A stretch of DNA of 64,000 nt from Allomuricauda sp. (GCF_002699205.1 NZ_PABT01000020.1:29010-93009), one strand, 5' to 3'; positions 44,768 through 53,010 are shown, counted from the stretch's first letter. Translations and numbers: made by a program. Notes: generated by a model not told the origin, from the letters alone.

Positions 44768-45762
44768 AGCAAACCTTGGACAACACCCTCCAAAACCGCT
44801 GCATCTTCATCCGAAAAACTATGGGCTATTTCCAAAAAATATAGGTTTTCCACCCTTCCCTCTAGCCGCACAAAGTCTTTTTCCGTAGTCAATACAGTCT
44901 CATATTCTTTGAATCTCTCAACCTCACCATCGGTAAAGTGATGATGATCCCCAAAACTAAAATGTTCAAAATTTATTCCAACAGTCTTTAAAAATTGAAC
45001 CAAAGGACCGGGTGAAGCAATGCCCGTTACCAAAGCCAATGGTGTGTTTTTCAATTCGGCTAATGGGACAATCCCTTTTTTACCATCGGTAACATAATCT
45101 TGGTATTTTAAAGTAGCGAACAATACTTTTTGAAAAGATCTTGGTTTAAGTTTTTCCATGACCCTTTTCTTATCCTCCTCACCAATGGTTGTAGGACACT
45201 TGGTAACAATGATCAAATCTGCACGTTTGGCCTCCTTCTTTGCATCTCGCAAGTTACCAGTTGGCAAGTACCAGTCATCCACATAAAGGTTATGAAAAGT
45301 AGTGAGTAAAATTGAATAGGTCGGTTGTACCTTTCTATGCTGGAAAGCATCATCCAAAACTATCACTTCAGGATTGGCCGTTCTTTCCAAATTTTTGATT
45401 CCCCTTCTCCTATCGGCATCAACGGCAACCGTAACCTTGGAGAATTTTTTATGGATTTGATAAGGCTCATCACCCAAATCCAATACAGTACTTTCCGGTC
45501 CCCCCAAGTAAAATCCTTTGGATTTGCGTTTGTAGCCACGACTTAAAACGGCTACCCTATAATCCTTTAACAATCGAAGCAAATACTCGGTCATAGGTGT
45601 CTTACCGGTCCCTCCAACACTTAGGTTGCCCACACAAATGGTCGGGGTCTTGTACGATTTGGATGTAAAAATACCCACATCGAACAAGAAGTTTCTCATA
45701 TAAACCACCAAAGCGTAGATCAACGAAATGGGAAACGCAATTTTCCGTAGTAACTGAAGCAT
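44764..45762 (-). CDS. lpxK: Tetraacyldisaccharide 4'-kinase LpxK
   Basis: Phosphorylates the 4' position of lipid A precursor (332 aa), a membrane-associated step of LPS synthesis. The N-terminal hydrophobic segment is LLRKIAFPISLIYALVVYM. The P-loop is VGNLSVGGTGKTPM. DEPYQIHKK, DDAFQHRKV (the DDxxQH family motif) and TTEKDFVRL are intact. The ATG at 45762 is chosen; the frame extends to 45864 but that part is not family-like and overlaps the divergent Nif3 gene. Presence implies lipid A in an outer membrane. Confidence 0.95.
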   Translation of the reverse strand: MLQLLRKIAFPISLIYALVVYMRNFLFDVGIFTSKSYKTPTICVGNLSVGGTGKTPMTEYLLRLLKDYRVAVLSRGYKRKSKGFYLGGPESTVLDLGDEPYQIHKKFSKVTVAVDADRRRGIKNLERTANPEVIVLDDAFQHRKVQPTYSILLTTFHNLYVDDWYLPTGNLRDAKKEAKRADLIIVTKCPTTIGEEDKKRVMEKLKPRSFQKVLFATLKYQDYVTDGKKGIVPLAELKNTPLALVTGIASPGPLVQFLKTVGINFEHFSFGDHHHFTDGEVERFKEYETVLTTEKDFVRLEGRVENLYFLEIAHSFSDEDAAVLEGVVQGLL

Positions 45763-45810
45763 TGAACGAAAATATAATATTTTATCTTTAGCCCACTTAA
45801 CATTTTTAAA

Positions 45811-46905
45811 ATGACCGTTAACGACATAGCAAAAATACTTGAAGAATTGGCTCCATTGGCGCATGCCGAGGAGTTTGACAACGTAGGTTTATTGGTGGGA
45901 GACCCAAACATGAAGGTCGAGGGCATTTTAGTGACCCTCGATACACTGGAAAATGTGGTCGACGAAGCCATTGAAAAAAAATGTAATCTTATTGTCAGTT
46001 TTCATCCCATAATCTTTAAAGGTTTAAAAAAACTTACGGGCAGTAATTATGTAGAGCGCGTGGTCCTTAAAGCGGTATCCAACAAAATTGCCATTTATAG
46101 CATGCATACCGCGCTGGACAACAGCAAAATGGGTGTAAATGCCAAAATATGTGAAGTTTTGGGATTGAAAGACCCTGAAATTCTGATTCCAAGGTCCAAG
46201 AGCATAAAAAAATTGATCACCTATGCCCCGTTGGCAGATGCGGAAAAAGTAAGAACAGCTTTGTTCCAGGCCGGCGCCGGTGAAATTGGAAAGTATAGCA
46301 ATTGTAGTTATAGCTTGGAAGGTATTGGCAGTTTTAAGCCCGAAAATGGTGCCAATCCGACGATTGGGAATGTTGGGGAAGTACATTTTGAAAAAGAAAC
46401 ACAGATCAACGTCATCTATTCGTTCGAGAAGGAAAAGTCCATCCTCAAAGCACTTTTTGATGCCCATCCCTACGAAGAAGTCGCTTACGAAATCCTCACA
46501 CTTGATAATACCAACCAAGATTTGGGCATGGGCATGATAGGAAACCTGGATGCTGAAATGGATGAAAAAGAGTTTTTGCTTTTGGTAAAGGAAAGAATGC
46601 GCGCCTCCGTAGTGAGACATTCAAAATTACTTGGAAAAAAGGTGAGAAGAGTCGCTGTTTTGGGCGGTAGCGGTGCTTTTGCCATCGGTTCGGCCAAGAA
46701 GGCCAGAGCAGATGTTTATGTAACCTCCGACCTCAAATACCATGAATTTTACCAAGCCGAAAACCAACTGGTAATAGCCGATATCGGGCACTTTGAAACT
46801 GAGCAGTTTACAAAAGATTTATTGGTTGATTATCTTACGAAAAAAATTCCTAATTTTGCAGTCTCTTTATCGGAGAGTATAACGAATCCCATCAAGTATT
46901 TATAA
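45811..46905 (+). CDS. Nif3-like dinuclear metal centre protein
   Basis: A 364-aa protein of the Nif3/YbgI (DUF34) family, predicted to bind two metal ions. Metal-ligand regions are VSFHPIIFKGLKKLTG, SMHTALDNSKMGVNA and the C-terminal ADIGHFETEQF. An inserted middle domain (about 130-230) of the PII-like type is typical of longer members. It has been annotated as GTP cyclohydrolase I type 2 in places, but that activity is not general. It lies 5 bases before the next gene. A near-consensus -7 element (TATCTTTA, 45783) sits upstream. Confidence 0.9.
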   Translation: MTVNDIAKILEELAPLAHAEEFDNVGLLVGDPNMKVEGILVTLDTLENVVDEAIEKKCNLIVSFHPIIFKGLKKLTGSNYVERVVLKAVSNKIAIYSMHTALDNSKMGVNAKICEVLGLKDPEILIPRSKSIKKLITYAPLADAEKVRTALFQAGAGEIGKYSNCSYSLEGIGSFKPENGANPTIGNVGEVHFEKETQINVIYSFEKEKSILKALFDAHPYEEVAYEILTLDNTNQDLGMGMIGNLDAEMDEKEFLLLVKERMRASVVRHSKLLGKKVRRVAVLGGSGAFAIGSAKKARADVYVTSDLKYHEFYQAENQLVIADIGHFETEQFTKDLLVDYLTKKIPNFAVSLSESITNPIKYL

Positions 46906-46910
46906 AATAT

Positions 46911-47690
46911 ATGGCGAACAAGAAAGAAAGCACTGTGGAAGAAAAATTAAGAGCACTGTATGACCTACAGCTTATTGATTCCAGAGTGGATGAAATCCGC
47001 AATGTTAGAGGCGAACTGCCTTTGGAAGTACAAGACTTGGAAGACGAGGTTCTTGGTCTTAAAACCAGAATGGACAAATTGAAAACGGATGTTGAGACCA
47101 TCAACTTTGAGATCACTGCCAAGAAAAATCTCATCGACGAGTCGAAAGCGCTAATCAAAAAATACAGCGAGCAACAGAAAAATGTCAGGAACAGCCGTGA
47201 ATTCAACTCCCTGAGCAAGGAAGTGGAATTCCAAGAATTGGAGATTCAATTGGCCGAAAAGAACATTAAAGAGTTTAAAGCGCAGATCGAACAGAAAAAA
47301 GAGGTGATTGCACAGACCAAAGAGAAATTGTCCGAGCGTGAAAGCCATCTTAAACACAAAAAAAGTGAATTGGACGCCATCCTTGCAGAAACTGAGAAAG
47401 AGGAAAAAGCCCTTTTGAAAAAATCCCAAGAGTACGAGGACAAAATTGAAGATCGTTTGATCAAGGCGTACAAAAGAATCCGAAATAATGTTAAGAATGG
47501 TTTGGCCGTGGTTCCTGTAGAGCGTGGTGCTTCTGGCGGTTCTTTCTTTACTATTCCACCACAGGTACAGGTAGAGATTGCTTCACGTAAAAAGATCATT
47601 ACCGATGAGCATAGTGGTAGAATATTAGTGGATCCATTATTGGCTGAAGAAGAACAGGAAAGAATGGAAAAACTTTTTGCCAAGCTATAA
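46911..47690 (+). CDS. C4-type zinc-ribbon family protein lacking its cysteines
   Basis: A 259-aa protein of the zf-RING_7/DUF164-like family. A long antiparallel coiled coil occupies about residues 15-185 (rich in Lys, Glu and Leu). A C-terminal segment normally forms a C4 zinc ribbon. Here the CxxC positions are replaced: GASGGS where GACGGC is expected, and TDEHSGRI where xCxxCGRI is expected. The fold markers FTIPPQ, EIASRKKI and GRILVD remain. It is 5 bases after the Nif3-like gene, a conserved pairing. Function unknown; related coiled-coil proteins have been linked to secretion or DNA/RNA binding. Confidence 0.88.
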   Translation: MANKKESTVEEKLRALYDLQLIDSRVDEIRNVRGELPLEVQDLEDEVLGLKTRMDKLKTDVETINFEITAKKNLIDESKALIKKYSEQQKNVRNSREFNSLSKEVEFQELEIQLAEKNIKEFKAQIEQKKEVIAQTKEKLSERESHLKHKKSELDAILAETEKEEKALLKKSQEYEDKIEDRLIKAYKRIRNNVKNGLAVVPVERGASGGSFFTIPPQVQVEIASRKKIITDEHSGRILVDPLLAEEEQERMEKLFAKL

Positions 47691-47713
47691 GCGCAAAAAA
47701 GAATTTTAAAAGC

Positions 47714-47740
47714 AAAAAGCCACCTAAAGGTGGCTTTTTT
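47714..47740 (+). terminator. Rho-independent terminator
   Basis: AAAAAGCCACC / GGTGGCTTTTT with a TAAA loop (GCCACC 47719-47724, GGTGGC 47729-47734), ending in six T. Ends the Nif3-like/zinc-ribbon transcript; symmetric A and T flanks allow it to act on the convergent kmo transcript too. Confidence 0.9.
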
Positions 47741-47752
47741 GTTATTGTACTT

Positions 47753-47829
47753 TGTCATTTTTCATTTCGAAATTAGCGTAGCGATGGGGAAATCCAAAAA
47801 CAGATTTCTCCCATTCGGTCGAAATGACA
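47753..47829. repeat. Palindromic repeat element (TGTCATTT...AAATGACA)
   Basis: Ends TGTCATTT (47753-47760) and AAATGACA (47822-47829) are inverted; CATTTCGA (47763-47770) and TCGAAATG (47819-47826) form a further pair. Inside, GGGGAAATC and GATTTCTCCC pair with a bulge. The layout matches dispersed flavobacterial palindromes recalled from other genomes. It lies between a terminator and the convergent kmo stop. Confidence 0.7.
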
Positions 47830-47844
47830 ATTAGGTTTGATTGC

Positions 47845-49185
47845 TCACAATAATCCAAGGATCATTTCTTCTACCTCCTTGGAATCCCATTTTTGCTCAA
47901 TATCGGGCAATTGCATCACTTTTTGCATAATTGCCTCCTGCATATCCCCAATAGCAAGGGCTTCGGCATATGGTCTGTATGAAAAAGTAACACGGCTATA
48001 GACTGGCACCCATTTTTGGGGATATTTCGCCGCAAAGCGTTTTTCGATTTTTTTCTGTAACAAAAACTTTGGATCGGCCGTTTTACTGCTCATCTCCACA
48101 AAATTCCTATAACTCAGCTCGGCTATGGCGTCCGCATTGGGTTTTCGTTCTTTTTGATATTCGGAAAAAATACGTTCCCAATCGTCACCATATTTATCCA
48201 TTAATTGTTTGAGCACGTAAATATCCTCAAAACCCGCATTCATGCCCTGACCGTAGAACGGTACAATGGCATGGGCAGAATCGCCTACAAGGGCTACTTT
48301 GTCCCAATAGGTCCAAGGATAGCACTTCATGGTAACCATGGCACTTGTTGGGTTATTGAAGAAATCCTTGGTCAAATCCTCAATTTCCTTTCTCACATTA
48401 GGGAAATATTCCTTGAAAAATTCCTTGGCCTGTTCTTCCGTTTTGATACTTTCAAAAGATACATCGCCTTCGAACGGTAAAAATAGGGTACAGGTAAAAC
48501 TGCCATCAATATTGGGCATGGCGATGAGCATGAATTCTCCTCTGGGCCAGATATGAAATGAATTTTTGTCCAACTTATGGGTTCCATCCTCATTGGGGGC
48601 TATGGTAAGTTCCTTATAGCCAACATCTATAAAATCCTGGGAATAATTGAACCTACTTCGTCGTTGCATCTTATGGCGAACACGTGAAAATGCACCATCA
48701 CATCCAAAAACCAGGTCGAATTTATATTCCTTCCATTCACTTTTTTCGGTTTCCCCAGTATAGATCTTGGCTTCGGGCAAATCCACATCCCATACTTTTT
48801 CATTGAATCTGAAAACAGCGCCTGCTTCTTCGGCCAAATCTATCATTTTCTTATTGAGAACACCCCTGGAAATTGACCATATCGCCTCTCCGTCCTTTCC
48901 GTATTTTTGAAAATACACAGGTTTGTCGTTAACATGCATGGCACGTTTATCCAAGGGAATTGCGATATCCTTTATTTTCTTTCCGATTCCAACCTCATCC
49001 AAAGACCTCCACCCCCTGTTGCTCATGGCGAGGTTAATAGATCTTCCGGAAAATTTGATGGTCCTAATATCAGGTCGTCTATCAAAGACGGTAACCGTAT
49101 GCCCTGTTCTTCTAAGGTATATTGCCAATAACGAACCTACCAATCCTGAACCGATGATGGCTATGTTTTTTGAAGTCTGTGCCAT
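47845..49185 (-). CDS. kmo: Kynurenine 3-monooxygenase
   Basis: FAD-dependent aromatic hydroxylase (446 aa) converting kynurenine to 3-hydroxykynurenine. The N-terminal dinucleotide fold is IAIIGSGLVGSLLAIYLRR. FDLVFGCDGAFSRVR carries the DG motif. LVGDSAHAIVPFYGQGMNAG is the GD motif of class A flavin monooxygenases, and SGRSINLAMSNRGW is characteristic of KMO. It is on the same strand as kynureninase 5.3 kb away but in a separate transcript. The C-terminal membrane anchor of mitochondrial KMO is absent. Confidence 0.95.
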   Translation of the reverse strand: MAQTSKNIAIIGSGLVGSLLAIYLRRTGHTVTVFDRRPDIRTIKFSGRSINLAMSNRGWRSLDEVGIGKKIKDIAIPLDKRAMHVNDKPVYFQKYGKDGEAIWSISRGVLNKKMIDLAEEAGAVFRFNEKVWDVDLPEAKIYTGETEKSEWKEYKFDLVFGCDGAFSRVRHKMQRRSRFNYSQDFIDVGYKELTIAPNEDGTHKLDKNSFHIWPRGEFMLIAMPNIDGSFTCTLFLPFEGDVSFESIKTEEQAKEFFKEYFPNVRKEIEDLTKDFFNNPTSAMVTMKCYPWTYWDKVALVGDSAHAIVPFYGQGMNAGFEDIYVLKQLMDKYGDDWERIFSEYQKERKPNADAIAELSYRNFVEMSSKTADPKFLLQKKIEKRFAAKYPQKWVPVYSRVTFSYRPYAEALAIGDMQEAIMQKVMQLPDIEQKWDSKEVEEMILGLL

Positions 49186-49217
49186 AAATGCCCGATGGGC
49201 CTTTTCTAATTACATGG

Positions 49218-49225
49218 CAAAAATA
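49218..49225 (-). promoter_or_regulatory. -7 element (TATTTTTG) upstream of kmo
   Basis: Exact TAnnTTTG match 32 bases before the kmo ATG on the minus strand. The same octamer, followed on plus by CG, lies upstream of kynU (55775). Confidence 0.6.
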
Positions 49226-49393
49226 CGGATTTTTAATCTTTGGAATCAGCACTTTTCCATAGCATATAGTCCCTATGTCTTTGCTTGATAGCGCCGCCAA
49301 GATCGTTAATAATTTTTCACATGCCCATGTAATCCACATCGGTAATTATAAACGTATATTTTTTAAAACATTCCGCTTCGGCGTCTATATATA

Positions 49394-49431
49394 AAAAGTC
49401 CTTCACAACATATATACTGTGAAGGACTTTT
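49394..49431 (-). terminator. Strong terminator hairpin after clpP
   Basis: A perfect 14-bp stem: AAAAGTCCTTCACA (49394-49407) and TGTGAAGGACTTTT (49418-49431) around a 10-nt loop. It is 20 bases beyond the clpP stop on the minus strand and could work in both directions. Confidence 0.88.
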
Positions 49432-49451
49432 CCTTTTAAGAATGCTTTATG

Positions 49452-50000
49452 CTATTTCAGGATTTCATCCACAATACCGTATTCCACGGATTCTTCGGCT
49501 CCCATCCAATAATCACGATCAAAATCCTTCATGACCTTTTCATAAGGCTGTCCGCAGTTCTCAGATAAAATTTTCGCGCCCAATTCCTTGGTCTTGATGA
49601 TTTCCTTGGCCTGAATCTCAATATTGGAAGCTTGTCCCCTTGCTCCCCCACTAGGTTGGTGGATCATTACACGGGCGTGTGGCTGAATAAATCTTCTGCC
49701 TTTCTCCCCTACTGATAAAAGTATGGAGCCCATGGATGCTGCCAAACCGGAGCACACCGTGGATACAGGGCTTTTTATCTGCTTAATGGTATCGTAAATG
49801 GCAAAACCAGAGGTTACATACCCGCCCGGGCTATTGATGACTAATTGAATCTCTTTATTGTTCAGCATATCCAAATACAGAAGCCTGTCGATAACGTGCT
49901 TGGCAGAATCGTCATCTACTTGCCCCCACAAGAACACTTTTCGGTCCTCTAACAGTTTTTCTTGGATCAACTCTTCAACTTTTCCTTTTTTTGAACTCAT
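49452..50000 (-). CDS. clpP: ATP-dependent Clp protease proteolytic subunit ClpP
   Basis: Serine protease subunit (182 aa). The catalytic Ser is in CSGLAASMGSILL, the His in ARVMIHQPSGG and the Asp in DFDRDYWM. INSPGGYVTSGFAIYDTI is the oxyanion-forming stretch. The protein starts directly at the mature-like region without a long propeptide. No clpX is next to it, so it may be a second ClpP paralog; this cannot be checked within the window. A -7 element and a strong terminator bound it as a single-gene unit. Confidence 0.95.
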   Translation of the reverse strand: MSSKKGKVEELIQEKLLEDRKVFLWGQVDDDSAKHVIDRLLYLDMLNNKEIQLVINSPGGYVTSGFAIYDTIKQIKSPVSTVCSGLAASMGSILLSVGEKGRRFIQPHARVMIHQPSGGARGQASNIEIQAKEIIKTKELGAKILSENCGQPYEKVMKDFDRDYWMGAEESVEYGIVDEILK

Positions 50001-50021
50001 TTTTTATGTGTTGTAAGACTT

Positions 50022-50029
50022 CAAAAATA
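50022..50029 (-). promoter_or_regulatory. -7 element (TATTTTTG) upstream of clpP
   Basis: Exact TAnnTTTG match on the minus strand, 21 bases before the clpP ATG. Confidence 0.6.
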
Positions 50030-50076
50030 ATCAAATTCCAAGGAAGTTACCGTACTTGGCACCCACAATACTTGCA

Positions 50077-50904
50077 TTATGACTTTATCTGCACTTTTTG
50101 TGACACCACATCCTTGATAGGAATCACAAATTCCCCTTCTTTGGTCTTCAAAATAAGACTATTGTTCTCAATGGCCTTGATGGTTCCCTCATCTTTGCCA
50201 ATCACAATCCTATCCCCCACTGCATAGGTTTTTCGGGTATAAAAAGACCTCATGATATCGGCAATGATCTCTCTTGTGCCCAAACCCACGCCCAGGGCAA
50301 ATGCCAAAAGAAATGCTCCCAGGATCATGGTGATATTGTTGGTGATTATGGTGGTATCCACCCCTGCTTGGTTCAATGCCGTAATCGACATAAAAATGAC
50401 GATAATGTAAAACAGCAGGTTACTCACTAGATTGGAGCCTCCAAATTCAAAGGATTCAAAAAGTTTTTTGACTGTTTTTTTAACCACGTTCCCAATATAA
50501 AATCCTACCATTAAAAGCACCAACGCACTAAGGAATCTAGGTAAATAATGTAATAGGTTACCTATTTCCCGGGATAGGATCTCAAAATTTAAAATGTCGG
50601 CCGCCAAGACCAGAAAGACCAAGATCAGAAACCATTTTGCAAAACCCAGTATAATTTTCGTAAGGTCTATTTTAAAATCACTCTTGCCCGCCATATCCAT
50701 ATCATTGATTTTCTCGTTGAGTACTTCAATCTTGGCGATCTTAAGAATCTTCTTCAATAAAAATGTTACGATTTTAATAGTCAACCATCCGATTATCAAG
50801 ATTACGATCGCCCCAAATATTTTAGGGAAAGCAGAGGCTATCTCTTTCCCCATTGTTGAGAGAGAATCCATAGCTACAGTCTTCCAATTATTAATAGTCT
50901 CCAT
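50077..50904 (-). CDS. Small-conductance mechanosensitive channel (MscS-like)
   Basis: A 275-aa membrane protein. About five hydrophobic helices are visible: near 25-48 (IFGAIVILIIGWLTIKIVTF), 85-105, 118-140, 160-180 and 187-210. ILGAFLLAFALGVGLGTREII resembles the pore-lining helix of MscS, and the following beta domain has YAVGDRIVIGKDEGTIKAIE. The C-terminal vestibule domain is truncated compared with E. coli MscS (286 aa). It ends a minus-strand unit headed by an ECF sigma factor, 33 bases after the 62-aa gene. Control of osmotic protection by that sigma is only a suggestion from gene order. Confidence 0.88.
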   Translation of the reverse strand: METINNWKTVAMDSLSTMGKEIASAFPKIFGAIVILIIGWLTIKIVTFLLKKILKIAKIEVLNEKINDMDMAGKSDFKIDLTKIILGFAKWFLILVFLVLAADILNFEILSREIGNLLHYLPRFLSALVLLMVGFYIGNVVKKTVKKLFESFEFGGSNLVSNLLFYIIVIFMSITALNQAGVDTTIITNNITMILGAFLLAFALGVGLGTREIIADIMRSFYTRKTYAVGDRIVIGKDEGTIKAIENNSLILKTKEGEFVIPIKDVVSQKVQIKS

Positions 50905-50937
50905 GTTTTTATGATTTTATAGTGTTCCGTTTAAATG

Positions 50938-51126
50938 TTAGTTATCTCCTAAGGTTCTGAAAAGTTTTCGCAATGCATTCCCTAAATTTACCGAGAACAA
51001 TGAAGCCAGGTCCATGATCAATTTTGCCGCAGCAATATCGTTCATTACTTTTTTCTTCATTTCAGGAGGGGTTTCCTTTAAGGAAGCCTCCAGCTCTTTG
51101 AATGGATTTTTATGATGCTTTGCCAT
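50938..51126 (-). CDS. Small protein of unknown function (62 aa)
   Basis: A 62-aa protein, lysine-rich at the N-terminus (AKHHKNPFKELEASLKETPP) and amphipathic and helical at the C-terminus. No enzymatic or membrane motif is visible. Its ATG lies directly after the stop codon of the ECF sigma gene, with no gap, and MscS follows 33 bases later. The placement is where an anti-sigma factor would be expected, but its size and lack of TM do not fit known anti-sigma types. The open frame, clean position and operon context support a real gene. Confidence 0.72.
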   Translation of the reverse strand: MAKHHKNPFKELEASLKETPPEMKKKVMNDIAAAKLIMDLASLFSVNLGNALRKLFRTLGDN

Positions 51127-51756
51127 CTACTCCAGAGTTTTATAGATTTCCAATAATCTTTCTTTGGCTCTTTTTAGCCGCATCTTCACTGCACTCTCCC
51201 CGATCTCCAACAAAGTAACCAGTTCTTTTATACTGGCCCCATCTTGATATTTTAACAACAAAATGGATTTATCTTCTGCCGGGATGAGTTCCATCGCCTT
51301 TTTGAGCTTGTCCGTTTTCATTTCATATAAACTCTCATCTGGGACTTCTTCCGGGAGTTTATATTCGGTTGATTCGACCTGTATGGAATTATCCTGTATT
51401 TTCCGCTGTTTGTTCCGATTCACATAGTTTACGCAAAAATTATAGGTAAAAGAATACAGCCACGTAGAAAACTTCGATTTTCCTTTGAACGTCCGAAGTT
51501 TTATAAAAAGTTGGAGAAACACATCCTGCGTCAGATCCTCTGCTTCGTCCTCGGATTTTGCGAACCCATAACATTTGTTGTACACCATTTTAGCATAGCG
51601 GTCATACAACTTCCCAAAAAGCATAGGGTCATTATCCGCAACGATCTCTTTCACTAATTCCTCATCAGAATAATGGGAATAGGGGTCTTCCGTATCCAAA
51701 AAATCTTTGTCGGGGTTATTTATAAGAATAAGAAACAGCTTTTTTAAAAAAGTCAC
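51127..51756 (-). CDS. ECF RNA polymerase sigma factor
   Basis: A 209-aa ECF sigma factor with an N-terminal extension of about 45 residues. Region 2 has LYDRYAKMVYNKCYGFAKS, EDLTQDVFLQLFIKLRTF and FSTWLYSFTYNFCVNYV. Region 4 has LLLKYQDGASIKELVTLLEI and ESAVKMRLKRAKERLLEIY. The start is GTG at 51756, and no later ATG fits region 2. It has no RskA-type anti-sigma gene but is joined end-to-start with the 62-aa gene. It is divergent from the lipoprotein gene at 51845. Confidence 0.9.
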   Translation of the reverse strand: MTFLKKLFLILINNPDKDFLDTEDPYSHYSDEELVKEIVADNDPMLFGKLYDRYAKMVYNKCYGFAKSEDEAEDLTQDVFLQLFIKLRTFKGKSKFSTWLYSFTYNFCVNYVNRNKQRKIQDNSIQVESTEYKLPEEVPDESLYEMKTDKLKKAMELIPAEDKSILLLKYQDGASIKELVTLLEIGESAVKMRLKRAKERLLEIYKTLE

Positions 51757-51822
51757 TCCAAAAAAAGATTTATACGGTGAGGTGTTTTAAAAATAGGGCG
51801 TAAAAATAAGGGATTTTCATGG

Positions 51823-51830
51823 TATATTTG
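51823..51830 (+). promoter_or_regulatory. -7 element (TATATTTG) upstream of lipoprotein gene
   Basis: Exact TAnnTTTG match 14 bases before the ATG at 51845. Confidence 0.65.
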
Positions 51831-51844
51831 GTTAAAAACCAGAT

Positions 51845-52525
51845 ATGAAGACCTATTGCCTTATTGGACTGTCCATTTTGTTAGTTTTCTCTGCCTGCAA
51901 AACAGAACCAAAAAAAGTTGAAGAAACCACGGAAACCGACAAAACCATTCCTGAGCGGATTGCACAGGCCCATGGTTTTGAAAACTGGTCAGGGGTCAAA
52001 AAAATCACATTTACTTTTAATGTAGATAGGGATTCCATGCATTTTGAGCGCAGTTGGGAATGGAAACCAAAAACGAATATGGTAACCGCCATATCCGGTG
52101 CCGACACGCTAACATATAACCGTGCGAACATGGACAGTATTGCATTAAAAACCAATAGTGGCTTTATAAACGATAGATACTGGTTGATGGCTCCATTCAA
52201 TTTGATGTGGGATGCCGGTAATTATACCTTTGAGCATACCACGACAGCAACAGCTCCCATTAGTGCAGAGACCATGCAAAAACTTACCATTGTATATGCC
52301 AACGAAGGCGGTTACACTCCTGGTGATGCCTATGACTTTTATTTTAAAGATGATTATATAATCCGGGAATGGGCATATCGTAAATCAAACCAAGAAGAGC
52401 CCAATTTGGTATCCACTTGGGAAGATTATGTAAATATGGAAGGCCTACAACTGGCACAACAGCATGATAGACCGGACGGGGGCATGAACCTTTATTTTAC
52501 AGGGCTTTCCGTACAAAAAGATTAA
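51845..52525 (+). CDS. Predicted lipoprotein of unknown function
   Basis: A 226-aa lipoprotein. The signal ends in the lipobox SAC at about residue 19 (ILLVFSACKTE). The mature part contains IAQAHGFENWSGVKKITFTF, a SAVDxxTxxYN-like strand region and a VYANEGGYTPGDAYDFYF segment. The layout resembles the outer-membrane lipoprotein-sorting (LolA-like) or DUF6503-type beta folds of Flavobacteriia; the family is recalled, not computed. It stands alone with its own -7 element; the stop is followed by a decayed copy of the MFS gene end. Confidence 0.78.
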   Translation: MKTYCLIGLSILLVFSACKTEPKKVEETTETDKTIPERIAQAHGFENWSGVKKITFTFNVDRDSMHFERSWEWKPKTNMVTAISGADTLTYNRANMDSIALKTNSGFINDRYWLMAPFNLMWDAGNYTFEHTTTATAPISAETMQKLTIVYANEGGYTPGDAYDFYFKDDYIIREWAYRKSNQEEPNLVSTWEDYVNMEGLQLAQQHDRPDGGMNLYFTGLSVQKD

Positions 52526-52550
52526 GCACAGTACTATTTTTTCCTTTTCT

Positions 52551-52654
52551 CAAGAAAAAAAAGTAATCCCAAAAACCATAAGGGCCAGGCACAACAACAA
52601 AATAAAACTATAGTTTAGGTTGGCCTTTTTCAGCGATAAATACAAGAACTACAA
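52551..52654 (-). pseudogene. Duplicated, decayed 3' fragment of the MFS transporter gene
   Basis: About 104 bases nearly identical to 53330-53420, the 3' end of the MFS gene (shared run includes AACCATAAGGGCCAGGCACA). Only a few substitutions and three single or double base indels separate them: two extra A at 52555-52562 and one extra T near 52630. The indels break the reading frame on the minus strand. It lies between the lipoprotein gene and parD. It is the displaced copy of a gene end, flanking the ParDE module on the left. Confidence 0.88.
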
Positions 52655-52752
52655 GGTCTTGCAAAAACCTTATAATCAATATTTAAATCCTAAACCACCA
52701 CTTTTTGATTCAATAAAGCGTTATATTGCACCAATATTATTACTATACGCTT

Positions 52753-53010
52753 ATGGCGACAGTTAGAAAATCAATCACTTTTACGGAACAACAAGATTTG
52801 TGGATCAAGCAGCAAATCAAAAAAGGGGATTACACCAACGACAGTGAATATTTGCGGGACTTAGTGCGCAAAGACCAAGCCCAGCAACAAAAATTGGAAG
52901 AACTCCGTGCTGCTATTCAAGAGGGTCTGGATAGTGGTGTCAGCGACAAAACAGTTGATCAAATCTGGCAGGAAGCAGAGGAGCGATACGCAAAGAAGAA
53001 GAATGCCTAA
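52753..53010 (+). CDS. parD: ParD-family antitoxin (type II TA)
   Basis: An 85-aa antitoxin. The N-terminal ribbon-helix-helix (VRKSITFTEQQDLWIKQQI) binds DNA and represses the operon. YTNDSEYLRDLVRKDQ is typical of the CC2985-type ParD. The C-terminus (VDQIWQEAEERYAKKKNA) should wrap ParE. The ATG at 52753 is chosen; an upstream ATG at 52726 lacks family similarity. It overlaps parE by 8 bases, as usual for the module. A weak inverted repeat (AAGGT/ACCTT) in the upstream region might be an operator. Confidence 0.9.
   Translation: MATVRKSITFTEQQDLWIKQQIKKGDYTNDSEYLRDLVRKDQAQQQKLEELRAAIQEGLDSGVSDKTVDQIWQEAEERYAKKKNA

Noticed and set aside
52655..52752. ParD operator (AAGGT...ACCTT) and near-consensus -7 (TATATTGC)
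   Set aside because: Five-base arms with a 9-base spacer and a two-mismatch promoter are too weak to call.
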